The notes below the pieces were generated by a model. That model was not told where the DNA came from and searched no databases. It saw only the letters and a program-made list of their open reading frames with translations. A stretch of 30,058 nt of DNA, from assembly GCA_036397975.1 (NCBI GenBank), contig DASWHW010000198.1:1-30058 (forward strand), given 5' to 3'. This document shows, piece by piece, positions 16,773-24,328 of this stretch (position 1 is its first letter; each line of letters starts with the position of its first letter). The DNA comes from SZUA-287 sp036397975 (GTDB lineage: Bacteria; Bacteroidota; Ignavibacteria; UBA10030; UBA6906). The position numbers were made by a program, and so were the translations under genes.

Positions 16773-17018
16773 CTATCCTCCACTCACGGGGGGAATCACC
16801 GCAACTTCGTCCCCATCACTAAGCTGATGGTTAGCTTCAACATAACTGCTGTTTACGGCGACGCGCAAGTACGGAGCCCATTTATCAAATTCTGTATTCA
16901 ATGAAGTGAGATACGCGAGAATGCTTCCCGCAACCTTCAGGTCATCACGTTCAATCTCACGCTCCCTGAATCCCGCAAGATCAGCTGCAGAGGAAAAAAG
17001 CAGGAGTTTGATTTTCAT
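16773..17018 (-). CDS. moaD: Molybdopterin synthase sulfur-carrier subunit MoaD
   Basis: From ATG 17018 the protein has 81 residues, normal for this ubiquitin-fold sulfur carrier. It ends in the required Gly-Gly (PPVSGG), the site of adenylation and thiocarboxylation. The middle shows the family's A-V-N-x-x-Y-V and L-x-D-G-D-E-V-A-x-I-P-P-V motifs. The stop lies next to the moaE start, so the two subunits are made together. A longer frame to 17078 lacks family similarity before Met17018. Confidence 0.92.
   Translation of the reverse strand: MKIKLLLFSSAADLAGFREREIERDDLKVAGSILAYLTSLNTEFDKWAPYLRVAVNSSYVEANHQLSDGDEVAVIPPVSGG
16777..16781 (-). promoter_or_regulatory. moaE ribosome-binding site inside the last codons of moaD
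   Basis: GGAGG (16781-16777) lies five bases before GTG 16771. The same bases belong to the GGA GGA codons of the MoaD terminal Gly-Gly. It decides the moaE start. Confidence 0.7.
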
Positions 17019-17048
17019 TTCTGAAGAGGCCTTTCCATTTGTGGAGTG

Positions 17049-17078
17049 CAAATAGAGAAAAATTGCCAACGGATTCAA
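17049..17078 (-). promoter_or_regulatory. Possible promoter of moaDE
   Basis: On the minus strand TTGAAT (17078-17073), 18 bases, then TATTTG (17054-17049). The leader to the moaD ATG would be about 22-25 bases. Pattern evidence only. Confidence 0.35.
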
Positions 17079-17086
17079 CCTTCTAC

Positions 17087-17125
17087 AAAAAAAACAAAGC
17101 CACGGTATTGCTTGATCCCGTGGCT
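17087..17125 (-). terminator. Rho-independent terminator after the PDZ gene
   Basis: On the minus strand AGCCACGG (17125-17118) pairs with CCGTGGCT (17105-17098) across a 12-base loop, followed by TTG and eight T residues (17097-17087). It lies 28 bases after the PDZ gene stop. Confidence 0.85.
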
Positions 17126-17152
17126 GTCCCCCTGCAAGTTGCGTTCAATTAA

Positions 17153-18211
17153 TTACGCTTCGACAATCCCCTTTCTCATCTCAAATGCCCTCTTGAGAGC
17201 GTCGTTAACCTTCTCCTTTATTTCGATTCTCATTCTGTCCAGTTCGGGTTTGATCTTCTCTAGCTCTGGCTTAATTCTTTCCAACTCGGGCTTGATGTTC
17301 TCCAATTCGATCTTCATTTCGTCCAAATCGTCATTTAAGAAAAATTCCTCATCATCGTCCCCGTCTCCGGACTCCCAGTGCATGCCATGTGGTGAATCGA
17401 ACAAAAAGCTGTGCTCTGTTGACTGAACTTCCAGAGAGAGCGTTTTCCGTGAACCCTTTCGAACAACTTCGAAATCAACCTTCTCCCCCTTCTTGTGCTC
17501 AGAAAGTTCACTGGTAACGTCATGCACATCTTCTACGGACTGAGTCCCTGCCTTGATGATGACATCACCGGCACGGAATCCGGCTTTCTCCGCAGCGCTT
17601 TCCTTTTTGACTTCCTCGACAAGCACACCGCGCTTGTTTGGCGCTTCGAAGTACTCTGCCAATTGTTCGTTCAGTTCTTCGAGAACCAGTCCATGCGATC
17701 CGCTACCATTTCTCCATACAAAAGCTCTCGGCGGTCTTGGTTCTCTTGGTGGTCTCGGTGCTCGAGGGTGTGAAAATGAATACGCGAAGCTTCGCTCCTT
17801 CGGTGCTTTGTCGATTGTCGCGCTTGCCATGACCTTCTTCTTATCCCTCATGACCGTGACATTCACCTTCGTTCCTGGTTTCGTCTTCCGAACAGCCTTT
17901 ATGAGATCATTGGCACTGGCAATTGCTGCACCATCAAATTCAACAATGATGTCCTCATCCTCCAGTCCTGCCTTCTCTGCAGGACTCTCGTCAACGACAT
18001 CGTTTACCAGCGCGCCCTCTTTTGTCTGTACGTCCATTGACTTCGCAAGGCTCTCGGTCATATCCTGGATTGATACACCCAGCCAACCCTTCCCGTCGCT
18101 GTCATCATCCACATATACCACAGTGCGATCATCTGCGAACGGCTGGGAGATGGATCCGCCAAACAACACGGGGGCAACGATCGTTATCGCTAACATGAGT
18201 TGCGATTTCAT
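17153..18211 (-). CDS. Exported protein with two PDZ domains, Pro/Arg linker and heptad-repeat tail
   Basis: The 352-residue product begins at ATG 18211 behind AAAGGAGA and has a signal sequence to about residue 26. PDZ1 covers about 41-133 (GWLGVSIQDM, DVVDESPAEKAGLEDEDIIV) and PDZ2 about 172-262 (GVLVEEVKKESAAEKAGFRAGDVIIKA). They are joined by a Pro/Arg linker (APRPPREPRPPRA, 151-163). No protease domain is present, so unlike DegP/HtrA it cannot cut; it may act as a periplasmic scaffold or adaptor. After an acidic stretch (281-298) the C-terminal region has seven-residue repeats of the type IKPELEx (about 299-334), likely one long helix or coiled coil. A terminator follows at 17125-17087. 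Confidence 0.85.
   Translation of the reverse strand: MKSQLMLAITIVAPVLFGGSISQPFADDRTVVYVDDDSDGKGWLGVSIQDMTESLAKSMDVQTKEGALVNDVVDESPAEKAGLEDEDIIVEFDGAAIASANDLIKAVRKTKPGTKVNVTVMRDKKKVMASATIDKAPKERSFAYSFSHPRAPRPPREPRPPRAFVWRNGSGSHGLVLEELNEQLAEYFEAPNKRGVLVEEVKKESAAEKAGFRAGDVIIKAGTQSVEDVHDVTSELSEHKKGEKVDFEVVRKGSRKTLSLEVQSTEHSFLFDSPHGMHWESGDGDDDEEFFLNDDLDEMKIELENIKPELERIKPELEKIKPELDRMRIEIKEKVNDALKRAFEMRKGIVEA
17213..17317 (-). repeat. Imperfect 21-bp tandem repeat encoding IKPELEx heptads
   Basis: Five consecutive 21-base units encode MKIELEN, IKPELER, IKPELEK, IKPELDR and MRIEIKE in the tail of the PDZ protein. The middle three are nearly identical at protein level but differ at third codon positions, so they are not a recent slippage product. 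Confidence 0.75.
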
Positions 18212-18264
18212 AACAATTCTCCTTTATGAATATCAGTTCCTGTTTGTTAGACACTGCTATGCGT

Positions 18265-18474
18265 TCATTGGTTGACATCTGGTACGAAAGTCTCGATTGG
18301 AGGTTTCAGATGTGGGCGATTTTGCTTCACGATAGTTGCGATGCTGTTCGAGTCTTCGTTCGTTGAACGGCCGATATTCTCTTCGGAGACCTGCGCCATC
18401 GCCTTTTCGCCCAGATCCTTGTGGCGACGAAACCTTTTCACCGCACTGTCCAGATAGTTCTTTGCTATATCCAT
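18265..18474 (-). pseudogene. N-terminal fragment of a DUF1572 (DinB-like) gene
   Basis: From ATG 18474 the first 47 or so residues match the start of DUF1572 proteins: MDIAKNYLDSAVKRFRRHKD, then LGEKAMAQVSEENI and a SNSIATIVK segment. Full members are about 170 residues with a four-helix DinB-like fold and a later metal site. Here the frame leaves the family after TIVK and stops at 69 residues with unrelated sequence; 53 bases later the PDZ gene starts. The rest of the gene is missing, so this is a deletion remnant rather than a frameshift. Confidence 0.6.
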
Positions 18475-18602
18475 GCTGAGCACCTTTCCCTTAATTCTAG
18501 GCTAATGCGATCCAATGCGAACAGCGATTCCTGCTGAGACGAATCCATCTTTAAGTCCCTTGTCGCTCCCCCAGGCTCACTAGCACAGGAAGATACCTCT
18601 TA

Positions 18603-19322
18603 TCAAATCCCATGCAAGCCTGCATGATCCTTCGTGAAATTTCCAACGTAGAAGAACTCTCCCGTTGTTCTTACGGTTCCGTTCCACCCAAGGGTTTTGA
18701 GTTTGGATTGAAGTTGATAAGGTTCATGAAAGATCTTGATGATGGAATAAGTGCGCCCATCGTTCAGTTTTCGTTCGACGATTCCTGAACGAGATGGTGT
18801 TTGATGATCCTTCGCTGAAGTCTCGGGATTGTAGAGACTGTCAACAAAAAACACAGTCCCGTCTGTTGCCAGCGCATCGTTCACAAACGACCAGAAGCTC
18901 TCGAAACGATCGGTCGGAATGTGTGAAATCCAGAAGCTGAAGAAGATGAAATCAAAGCGAAGCTTGGGTCTCCAGTGATAGATGTCGGCGTGCATGAAAT
19001 TGACATTTGTAGCGGCAATACGAACTTTGGCTTTCGTTAACATCGGCTCTGATGCATCGACGGCAAGGACATCATCTGCTGACTGAGCCAACAGTTGTGT
19101 CCAGATCCCCGTTCCACACGCTATCTCTAGTGTATGTCCTCGCGGACCTGCTGTGACAAGTTGGTCGCGAACAACCTGAACCTCTGCCTCCCAACGGTTC
19201 CGATGATCTTCACCCCTTTCAAATCTTCCCAAACGGAGAAACCAATCATCATACTCAGACGCGCGTGCGTCGTAATAGCGAATCTGCTCGGAAAGAAATT
19301 CCTCCGATGAATGTTCCTTCAT
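18603..19322 (-). CDS. Class I SAM-dependent methyltransferase
   Basis: The 239-residue protein carries the SAM-binding motif LEIACGTGIWT at 65-75, the acidic strand-2 end VDASEPML (D89) and a motif II/III region (FDFIFFSFWISHIP). The fold is the seven-strand Rossmann methyltransferase; substrate residues are not recognisable, so the target is unknown. It starts 15 bases after the stop of the small membrane protein gene and is probably co-transcribed with it. An AGGAG lies about 12 bases before the ATG, a rather long spacing. Confidence 0.82.
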   Translation of the reverse strand: MKEHSSEEFLSEQIRYYDARASEYDDWFLRLGRFERGEDHRNRWEAEVQVVRDQLVTAGPRGHTLEIACGTGIWTQLLAQSADDVLAVDASEPMLTKAKVRIAATNVNFMHADIYHWRPKLRFDFIFFSFWISHIPTDRFESFWSFVNDALATDGTVFFVDSLYNPETSAKDHQTPSRSGIVERKLNDGRTYSIIKIFHEPYQLQSKLKTLGWNGTVRTTGEFFYVGNFTKDHAGLHGI

Positions 19323-19337
19323 TCGATGTTTCGTCTC

Positions 19338-19574
19338 CTAGTTTGAATGAATAAGTCCGGGTAAAATGTATAGCGAAAAGAACACGACGAGCGTGAAGAC
19401 AAAAGCTAACGCGTACTCCCTCCTTTGCCAATATTCGAGGGGGTCGTGTCGTCGGAAGAAGCTGATCGCAAAAAAGACCAGGCCGACAACGAGAACGGTA
19501 AAGCCTGGAAGGCCAAGCAACACTGGAGCAAGAGCAACGGCACAGCCTGCAAGAATCGAACTAAGATCTTTCAT
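19338..19574 (-). CDS. Small integral membrane protein, unknown
   Basis: A 78-residue product with hydrophobic segments at about 5-22, 23-40 and 54-74, and a basic loop FFRRHDPLEYWQRRE between the second and third. It is likely an inner-membrane protein with three spans. No family was recognised. AGGA sits immediately before the ATG. It precedes the methyltransferase gene in a probable two-gene operon driven by the promoter at 19634-19605. Confidence 0.6.
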   Translation of the reverse strand: MKDLSSILAGCAVALAPVLLGLPGFTVLVVGLVFFAISFFRRHDPLEYWQRREYALAFVFTLVVFFSLYILPGLIHSN

Positions 19575-19604
19575 TCCTAGTCATACGAAATGGAATAACT
19601 GAGC

Positions 19605-19634
19605 CAAGCTACACCTTACTACGTCCAAATTCAA
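19605..19634 (-). promoter_or_regulatory. Probable promoter of the membrane protein-methyltransferase operon
   Basis: On the minus strand TTGAAT (19634-19629), 17 bases, then TAGCTT (19611-19606) and G. It fits the TTG-N20-TAnnTTG pattern. The leader is about 25 bases. Confidence 0.4.
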
Positions 19635-19670
19635 TCCTTCATAGATTGAGAATGAAGCCCGGTCTTGTTG

Positions 19671-19701
19671 AAAACAAAAGAGCCCGCTAAAGGCGGGCTC
19701 T
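19671..19701 (-). terminator. Rho-independent terminator after the M23 peptidase gene
   Basis: On the minus strand AGAGCCCGC (19701-19693) pairs perfectly with GCGGGCTCT (19687-19679) across a five-base loop, followed by a T-rich run (TTTGTTTT). It begins 23 bases after the stop. Confidence 0.85.
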
Positions 19702-19723
19702 ACAACCGTGCAGCACTGTCAGA

Positions 19724-22180
19724 CTAGCGAAGGAGTAGGAGCCTTCTTGTTGCCGAGAACGTTCCTGTCTGCAAACGGTAAAGGTATACTCCGCTTGCGA
19801 GATTTGAAGCATTGAATACTGTCCGATATGTGCCGGAGTCTCTCTCCTCGTTAACCAAAAGAGCTACCTCTCGTCCCAACAAGTCATAAACTGTAAGTCG
19901 GACATGCGACACTTCGGGGACATCAAAAGCAATCGTTGTACTCGGATTAAATGGATTCGGATAGTTTTGCTCAAGACGATATTCTGTAGGTTTTGACACT
20001 GTATGAATAGCGTTCAGAATGAGACTCACCTCACTCGTAAGTGATGGTAGTGTCACGGAGGAAGATCCGTTGAGAACAAGCTGTTCGTTGTCAATCAGGA
20101 GCGTGCCCGATTGCGATCCATGCGATTCCCATGAAATAGTCAGCGGATAAACAGGAACCATTAGCTGGACGGAAACTTTCCGGGAGGTATCGCTCTCGAA
20201 CTCTGCAAAACTTCCCGATGCAAATCGCACATCAAAGGAACCTGCCGGCGGAATAGGCGGAACCTCATACAAGCTTGGGTTCGCACCCCCCTTCCCGTAA
20301 TAAAGAGCCCCTTGATTTCCGGCAGCGTCCATAAAGACAATTCTATTCAAGGTCGCATCTGGAATCTGAAGGCCGCTTCCCTTCGCTACGAATGAATGGT
20401 CGAGCGTTAAAGTTCCGTTCTGACTGACCTTTACCCAATATCCTTTTCCCGGATCGAGTGTTGCGGCGGCGACATAGCCACCGTTAAATCCGAAATAACT
20501 GGACTGTACGATTCCCGAAGGATTCTGCACAATTGTGCCTACGGCAATGCTGTTGGTCAAACTTCCGATAAGATTCCATCCGGTAACCACCGGAATTGTT
20601 TGGCTGGTCCGAACAAGCCCCGTCTGGGAAACATTTTGAGCGCTGCTAAAACGCAACCAATATCCTTTTCCATTCGCGAGTGTTGACTGAGAAACATAAC
20701 TTCCTTGATATGCAAAGGCATCGGAGATTGCTGTCGGGTACAGCGTTGTTTTGGTATAGTCGTCAAGGATCAATGGGACAGAGATAAGGTTCCATCCATT
20801 TGCCATAGCATAAGAAAACGATGACATGGCTTTCGCATCTATTGGCTTGGTCATATCGACAATGTGATACCACATTGTGTCCATCCGACCAGCGGTATCA
20901 GTCGCAAGTGCCTGGAAATAGAGCGATCGCGTTGCTTGTGTTGATGTCCCTCCAATGACAACAATCGAATCACTCTGCAACATTACGCTGACTTCTGAGG
21001 GAGGATTGATGAGGGAAAAAGTCACTCCCGATCCAAGTGACGAAACCCTCAAAGTATCTCGCTGAGTTGAACCGGACAATCTGATTGATTTTCCCTCTAG
21101 CGGATAAAAGCGTGGCGGATAAACAGTTGTTGAGTCAACCTGAAATTGAGTTTGTCTCAATACAGTTGCTGTTGAACCCAAACGTACGCGTGCTGTCCAC
21201 GTTCCATATTGTGAGGAAGTAATGCTTCCCCCGACAGGCCAGTACCATCGATGCCAGTTGTATCCTTCGTAAACCGAGAAGGCTGTCTCCGTACTACTTT
21301 GGTAAACGGAATTATCAGGTCGAAGGATTTCCAGCGTGTAGGAGTTTCCTATTTGAGCAGAGAAGTTAAACCAAACCGCAACTGTTGTTTCATTTGCCCC
21401 AAAGACTATCGGTTGCGTAGGCCTGTCATTAATCTTGAGCAAGCTCATATTGATGGCGTCACCGCCAGCCGAAGCATTTGTATATACGCCCATGTCATAA
21501 ACTCTGAACGGTAATGAACCTGTATATGCGGGCTGCTCAAACCAAAGTCCCGCCAGGGTTTGATTGGGTCCATTCCATGGATCGCGCCATGTATAATCAC
21601 CAACACCATCATATTCTCCGATCTCGAGATGAAGGTGCGGAAGCAAAGAGTTTCCGGAACTCCCCACCAGTCCAATTACATCACCCCGACTCAAAGTATC
21701 GCCAACCTGGACCACGATGGAATTTTCCCGAAAGTGATTGTAGGACCCCTCGGTACCATTAAAGTGGCGAACAATAATAAAATTCCCGCTATCAGGACCG
21801 GGGATACTCGCATTGCGATCATAGCGAGAGTATTCAACCTGTGTGACCACACCAGGCGCTGCTGCAAATGCCTTAACCCCGCGATCCATCTCCCGGAAGT
21901 TGAATGCAGGGATATCAGTCCCTCTATGTCCATCAAGAGCACTCATCCCGCCTTCGTAATCCTGCATCATAGAGTCAAGGTCGTTATGATCAACATACCC
22001 AATTGGGAATTCAGGAAAATTTACTAGCTTTTCCATTGGCCATGTCAGAGGTGGGTATTGAGCGACCTGTCCAAATCCGTTAACAGTTACAAAGAAGAAA
22101 AATATCAAGCAAGCATAGGAAGCCGGAGATCGAAGTGTCATTGTAGCCCGCATTAGATGGAATAAGGTTTTTGTCTGCAT
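19724..22180 (-). CDS. Secreted M23 metallopeptidase with type IX secretion C-terminal sorting domain
   Basis: Taken from ATG 22180 the protein has 818 residues with a signal sequence ending near GFGQ (38); ATGs at 22153 and 22141 are also possible, and no clear ribosome site decides. Residues about 80-190 are an M23 (LytM-like) endopeptidase domain with zinc ligands H85 and D89 (GHRGTDI) and H182-x-H184 (HLHLE), so it probably cleaves peptidoglycan cross-links or Gly-rich peptides. A beta-rich middle follows (about 200-450), then two copies of a GWNLI...GKGYW module (about 460-590). The last 80 residues (NYPNPFNPSTTI...GVYLYRL) are a type A sorting domain that directs export by the type IX system and is then removed. 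This shows the organism has that system, although none of its genes are here. Confidence 0.88.
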   Translation of the reverse strand: MQTKTLFHLMRATMTLRSPASYACLIFFFFVTVNGFGQVAQYPPLTWPMEKLVNFPEFPIGYVDHNDLDSMMQDYEGGMSALDGHRGTDIPAFNFREMDRGVKAFAAAPGVVTQVEYSRYDRNASIPGPDSGNFIIVRHFNGTEGSYNHFRENSIVVQVGDTLSRGDVIGLVGSSGNSLLPHLHLEIGEYDGVGDYTWRDPWNGPNQTLAGLWFEQPAYTGSLPFRVYDMGVYTNASAGGDAINMSLLKINDRPTQPIVFGANETTVAVWFNFSAQIGNSYTLEILRPDNSVYQSSTETAFSVYEGYNWHRWYWPVGGSITSSQYGTWTARVRLGSTATVLRQTQFQVDSTTVYPPRFYPLEGKSIRLSGSTQRDTLRVSSLGSGVTFSLINPPSEVSVMLQSDSIVVIGGTSTQATRSLYFQALATDTAGRMDTMWYHIVDMTKPIDAKAMSSFSYAMANGWNLISVPLILDDYTKTTLYPTAISDAFAYQGSYVSQSTLANGKGYWLRFSSAQNVSQTGLVRTSQTIPVVTGWNLIGSLTNSIAVGTIVQNPSGIVQSSYFGFNGGYVAAATLDPGKGYWVKVSQNGTLTLDHSFVAKGSGLQIPDATLNRIVFMDAAGNQGALYYGKGGANPSLYEVPPIPPAGSFDVRFASGSFAEFESDTSRKVSVQLMVPVYPLTISWESHGSQSGTLLIDNEQLVLNGSSSVTLPSLTSEVSLILNAIHTVSKPTEYRLEQNYPNPFNPSTTIAFDVPEVSHVRLTVYDLLGREVALLVNEERDSGTYRTVFNASNLASGVYLYRLQTGTFSATRRLLLLR

Positions 22181-22559
22181 TACCAACGCCAATTAAGAAT
22201 GGAAAGGAAGGAAAGATCTTGTTGTAGAATATGTCATTTTCTCTCCTATCAAAAGGTGATATGAATCATTCGCGCTTGAAGATCAAGATGGGTTACGACA
22301 TGAGATGCTAGATTTCGTTGCAGGAGCGTCGCTTCACAGAACTCAGACTTTGGCGAGATAAGGGATAAGTAGGAGGAGTTGGAAGAGCGCACGTTCGCTG
22401 TCTCTAGGGTGGTCGACGAAACCCCCTGATCCGACGGGCTGTAACCGAAGAACATCATGATTGGAACCGATCATAGAAGGAACTGTCGGTTCCGCTCCGT
22501 GGATATGGACGAAATACGTTGTGGAATGGGTAAAGCCCACTCCTTGAGCGGGCTCTATG
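22181..22559. other. Non-coding stretch between M23 gene and tRNA-Asp
   Basis: No convincing gene on either strand. It should hold the M23 promoter (a weak candidate is TTGATA followed by TATTCT on the minus strand near 22255-22230) and, at its right end, the hairpin behind the tRNA. Nothing else stands out. Confidence 0.5.
22534..22554 (-). terminator. Hairpin downstream of tRNA-Asp, possible terminator
   Basis: On the minus strand AGCCCGCTC (22554-22546) pairs with GAGTGGGCT (22542-22534), with one G-U pair and a three-base loop, followed by only a short T run. The stem is good but the tail is weak. Confidence 0.5.
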
Positions 22560-22633
22560 CGGGGTCGACGAGACTCGAACTCGCGACCTCCTGCGTGACA
22601 GGCAGGCGTTCTAACCAACTGAACTACGACCCC
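22560..22633 (-). tRNA. tRNA-Asp (anticodon GTC)
   Basis: On the minus strand the acceptor stem GGGGTCG (22633-22627) pairs with CGACCCC (22567-22561), and the discriminator is G. The D arm (GTTCAGTTGGTTAGAAC), anticodon arm CCTGC-CTGTCAC-GCAGG with anticodon GTC, and T arm with GTTCGAGTC are all present. The CCA end is not encoded. Confidence 0.95.
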
Positions 22634-22963
22634 GGAAAAATATTTATTGAAGCAAAAGCGGACAGAATAATAAGAAAATCTCCGCCAAGAAACAATAGAG
22701 TTTTACATCCGTCAGTGGGATCATCAAGCCTCTTGCATAACAAACACCTTCTTTGGATGAAGGTTCAATAAGAAAGAAACGGGCAATGCGCTCATCAAAC
22801 GCGCGAACTACAATCCAGCAATCATTCGTTTCAGCTCATGTTCTTTACAGCAGTTTGCAACACAATTGAGATTTACTCGAAGAGTCTGTACCATTGGGTC
22901 ATTAAGAATCGTTATGTCATTTCCGCTCTTTGTGGCAAACTCAACGAAGGAACAATTCTCAAA
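22634..22963. other. Non-coding stretch between tRNA-Asp and the YjbQ-family gene
   Basis: No supported gene. Expected contents are the tRNA promoter on the minus strand (AT-rich bases just after 22633) and, on the plus strand, the promoter at 22866-22894. Nothing repetitive is seen. Confidence 0.5.
22866..22894 (+). promoter_or_regulatory. Probable promoter of the YjbQ-DUF3052-DUF423 operon
   Basis: TTGAGA (22866-22871), 17 bases, then TACCAT (22889-22894). The -35 box is one base and the -10 box two bases from the sigma-70 consensus. The leader is about 60-65 bases. Confidence 0.4.
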
Positions 22964-23401
22964 ATGGAAAGAGAAATGATGGTTCTTTCTTCTATCGTCT
23001 CGATTCAGACAAGCGGTTTTTCGGATGTCCATGATCTTACACCGCATGTGCATGCTTTCGTGCGATCAACTCATGCGCATGATGGCACTGTCACCGTGTT
23101 TGTCCCCGGCTCTACGGCAGGAATAACGACAATTGAGTTCGAGAAGGGAGCAATAGAAGACCTGCGCAAGGCTATCGAACGGATGGCTCCGCAGGACACA
23201 CATTATGAACACGACGCACGATGGGGAGATGGCAATGGATTCTCCCATGTTCGCGCAGCTCTCCTAGGCCCATCCGTCTCAATCCCACTGGTGCAAGGAA
23301 AACTTCTCCTCGGCACATGGCAGCAGGTCGTCCTTGTCGATTTTGATAACCGAGCACGAAAGCGGGATGTTGTCATCCAGGTTGCAGGCGAAGGAATATG
23401 A
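22964..23401 (+). CDS. YjbQ/UPF0047 family protein (secondary thiamine-phosphate synthase-like)
   Basis: From ATG 22964 the protein has 145 residues; a second ATG at 22976 (141 residues), with GGAAAGAG close upstream, is equally credible. It spans the whole UPF0047 fold: the STAGITTIE segment (50-58), the GDGNGFSHVRAALLGPS block (88-104) and the LGTWQQVVLVDFD ending (116-128). Members of this family show weak thiamine-phosphate synthase activity, and their main role is unsettled. The stop overlaps the next start (ATGA at 23398-23401), so it is the first gene of a coupled three-gene operon. Confidence 0.88.
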   Translation: MEREMMVLSSIVSIQTSGFSDVHDLTPHVHAFVRSTHAHDGTVTVFVPGSTAGITTIEFEKGAIEDLRKAIERMAPQDTHYEHDARWGDGNGFSHVRAALLGPSVSIPLVQGKLLLGTWQQVVLVDFDNRARKRDVVIQVAGEGI

Positions 23402-23814
23402 ATAACGTAGGGTATTCGGGTACCTTGCTCTGGCAAAAGCTAGGAATCAAGCATGGTGCGAGGATCCTCTTCAAAAATCCCCCCCCAGGCTACGACTCAC
23501 TGATAAAGCCACTGCCTCCCGATGTCGTAAGGGTATCCGGACGCGGGAAGGAACTGGACCTCATACAGTACTTCGTCACTTCACGGAGGTCTCTCGAAAA
23601 AAACATTGCCAGTCTCAGGGATCGGATTAACCAAAACGGCGCACTCTGGATTTCCTGGCCCAAGTTAAGTTCGGGAGTGCTTTCAGATCTCAGCGAAGGC
23701 GTTATTCGCGGTATTGGGATCAGGAATAACCTGGTCGATGTGAAGGTCTGTGCAGTAGACAAAGTGTGGTCCGGATTAAAATTCGTCATCCCCTTGAAGA
23801 GTCGGAAAGAATGA
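23398..23814 (+). CDS. DUF3052 family protein
   Basis: The 138-residue protein matches DUF3052 throughout: GYSGTLLWQKLGIKHGARI near the start, a middle DLIQYFVTSRRSLEK, then ALWISWPKLSSGV and the C-terminal LVDVKVCAVDKVWSGLKFV. The function of the family is unknown. It starts within the stop of the YjbQ-family gene and its own stop overlaps the DUF423 start. A run of eight C (23479-23486) encodes Pro28-Pro30, a possible slippage site. Confidence 0.85.
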   Translation: MNNVGYSGTLLWQKLGIKHGARILFKNPPPGYDSLIKPLPPDVVRVSGRGKELDLIQYFVTSRRSLEKNIASLRDRINQNGALWISWPKLSSGVLSDLSEGVIRGIGIRNNLVDVKVCAVDKVWSGLKFVIPLKSRKE

Positions 23815-24191
23815 ACTCTGTAACTCGAAAGTTTTTCATCCTCGGCGCTCTCTTTGCCGCAAGCGGTGTACTTCTTGGTGCATTCGCCGCCCATGCTTTG
23901 AAACAGAGTCTAACCACGGGGATGTTAGGCGTGTTTGAAACTGGAGTGCGATACCAAATGTATCATGCATTCGCACTTTTTGTTGTTGGGTGGGTCGCTC
24001 AACTTCGACAAGACCGACTTGTGGTCAATGCAGGCTGGCTTTTTGTTGTTGGAATTCTTCTTTTTTCCGGAAGCCTCTATTTTCTCTCGGTTTTCAGTAT
24101 GCCGAGAATTGGCTTTGTGACACCATTCGGCGGAGTTGCATTTATCCTTGGTTGGGTGAGTCTCGTAATTGATCTTCTCCGGGTGAAATAA
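23811..24191 (+). CDS. DUF423 family small membrane protein
   Basis: From ATG 23811 the protein has 126 residues with four likely membrane spans and the DUF423 hallmarks: LGAFAAHALK in the first loop, ETGVRYQMYHAFALF in the middle and TPFGGVAFILGW at the end. Members are inner-membrane proteins of unknown function (YgdD/YwdK-like). The ATG overlaps the DUF3052 stop (ATGA), and a GGAAAG lies just upstream. A longer frame from 23766 lies inside DUF3052 and is not needed. Confidence 0.88.
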   Translation: MNSVTRKFFILGALFAASGVLLGAFAAHALKQSLTTGMLGVFETGVRYQMYHAFALFVVGWVAQLRQDRLVVNAGWLFVVGILLFSGSLYFLSVFSMPRIGFVTPFGGVAFILGWVSLVIDLLRVK

Positions 24192-24248
24192 GTAAAGGTA
24201 TATACAAGATCATGAGTTCGTAGCGATTCAAACAGATTTCGTGGATAC

Positions 24249-24277
24249 TTGTATTTCAAACTGAAATTGATATATTG
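24249..24277 (+). promoter_or_regulatory. Promoter of the H-type lectin gene
   Basis: TTGTAT (24249-24254), 16 bases, then TATATT (24271-24276) and G. The -10 box is identical to those before the NHL and PhnB-like genes. The leader is about 45 bases and ends in a strong AAGGAGG ribosome site. Confidence 0.45.
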
Positions 24278-24328
24278 TCATGGTCTTACTCTGAGAAAAA
24301 TCGTTTGTCTCATCAGAAGGAGGATACA

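Noticed and set aside
17553..18275. 240-codon plus-strand frame opposite the PDZ gene
   Set aside because: Ser/Thr/Phe-rich composition typical of an antisense shadow; the minus-strand PDZ gene has domains, signal peptide, ribosome site and terminator.
22343..22618. 91-codon minus-strand frame crossing tRNA-Asp (reads MVRTPACHAGGREF...)
   Set aside because: It translates the tRNA itself; such peptides are a familiar artefact at tRNA-Asp loci.
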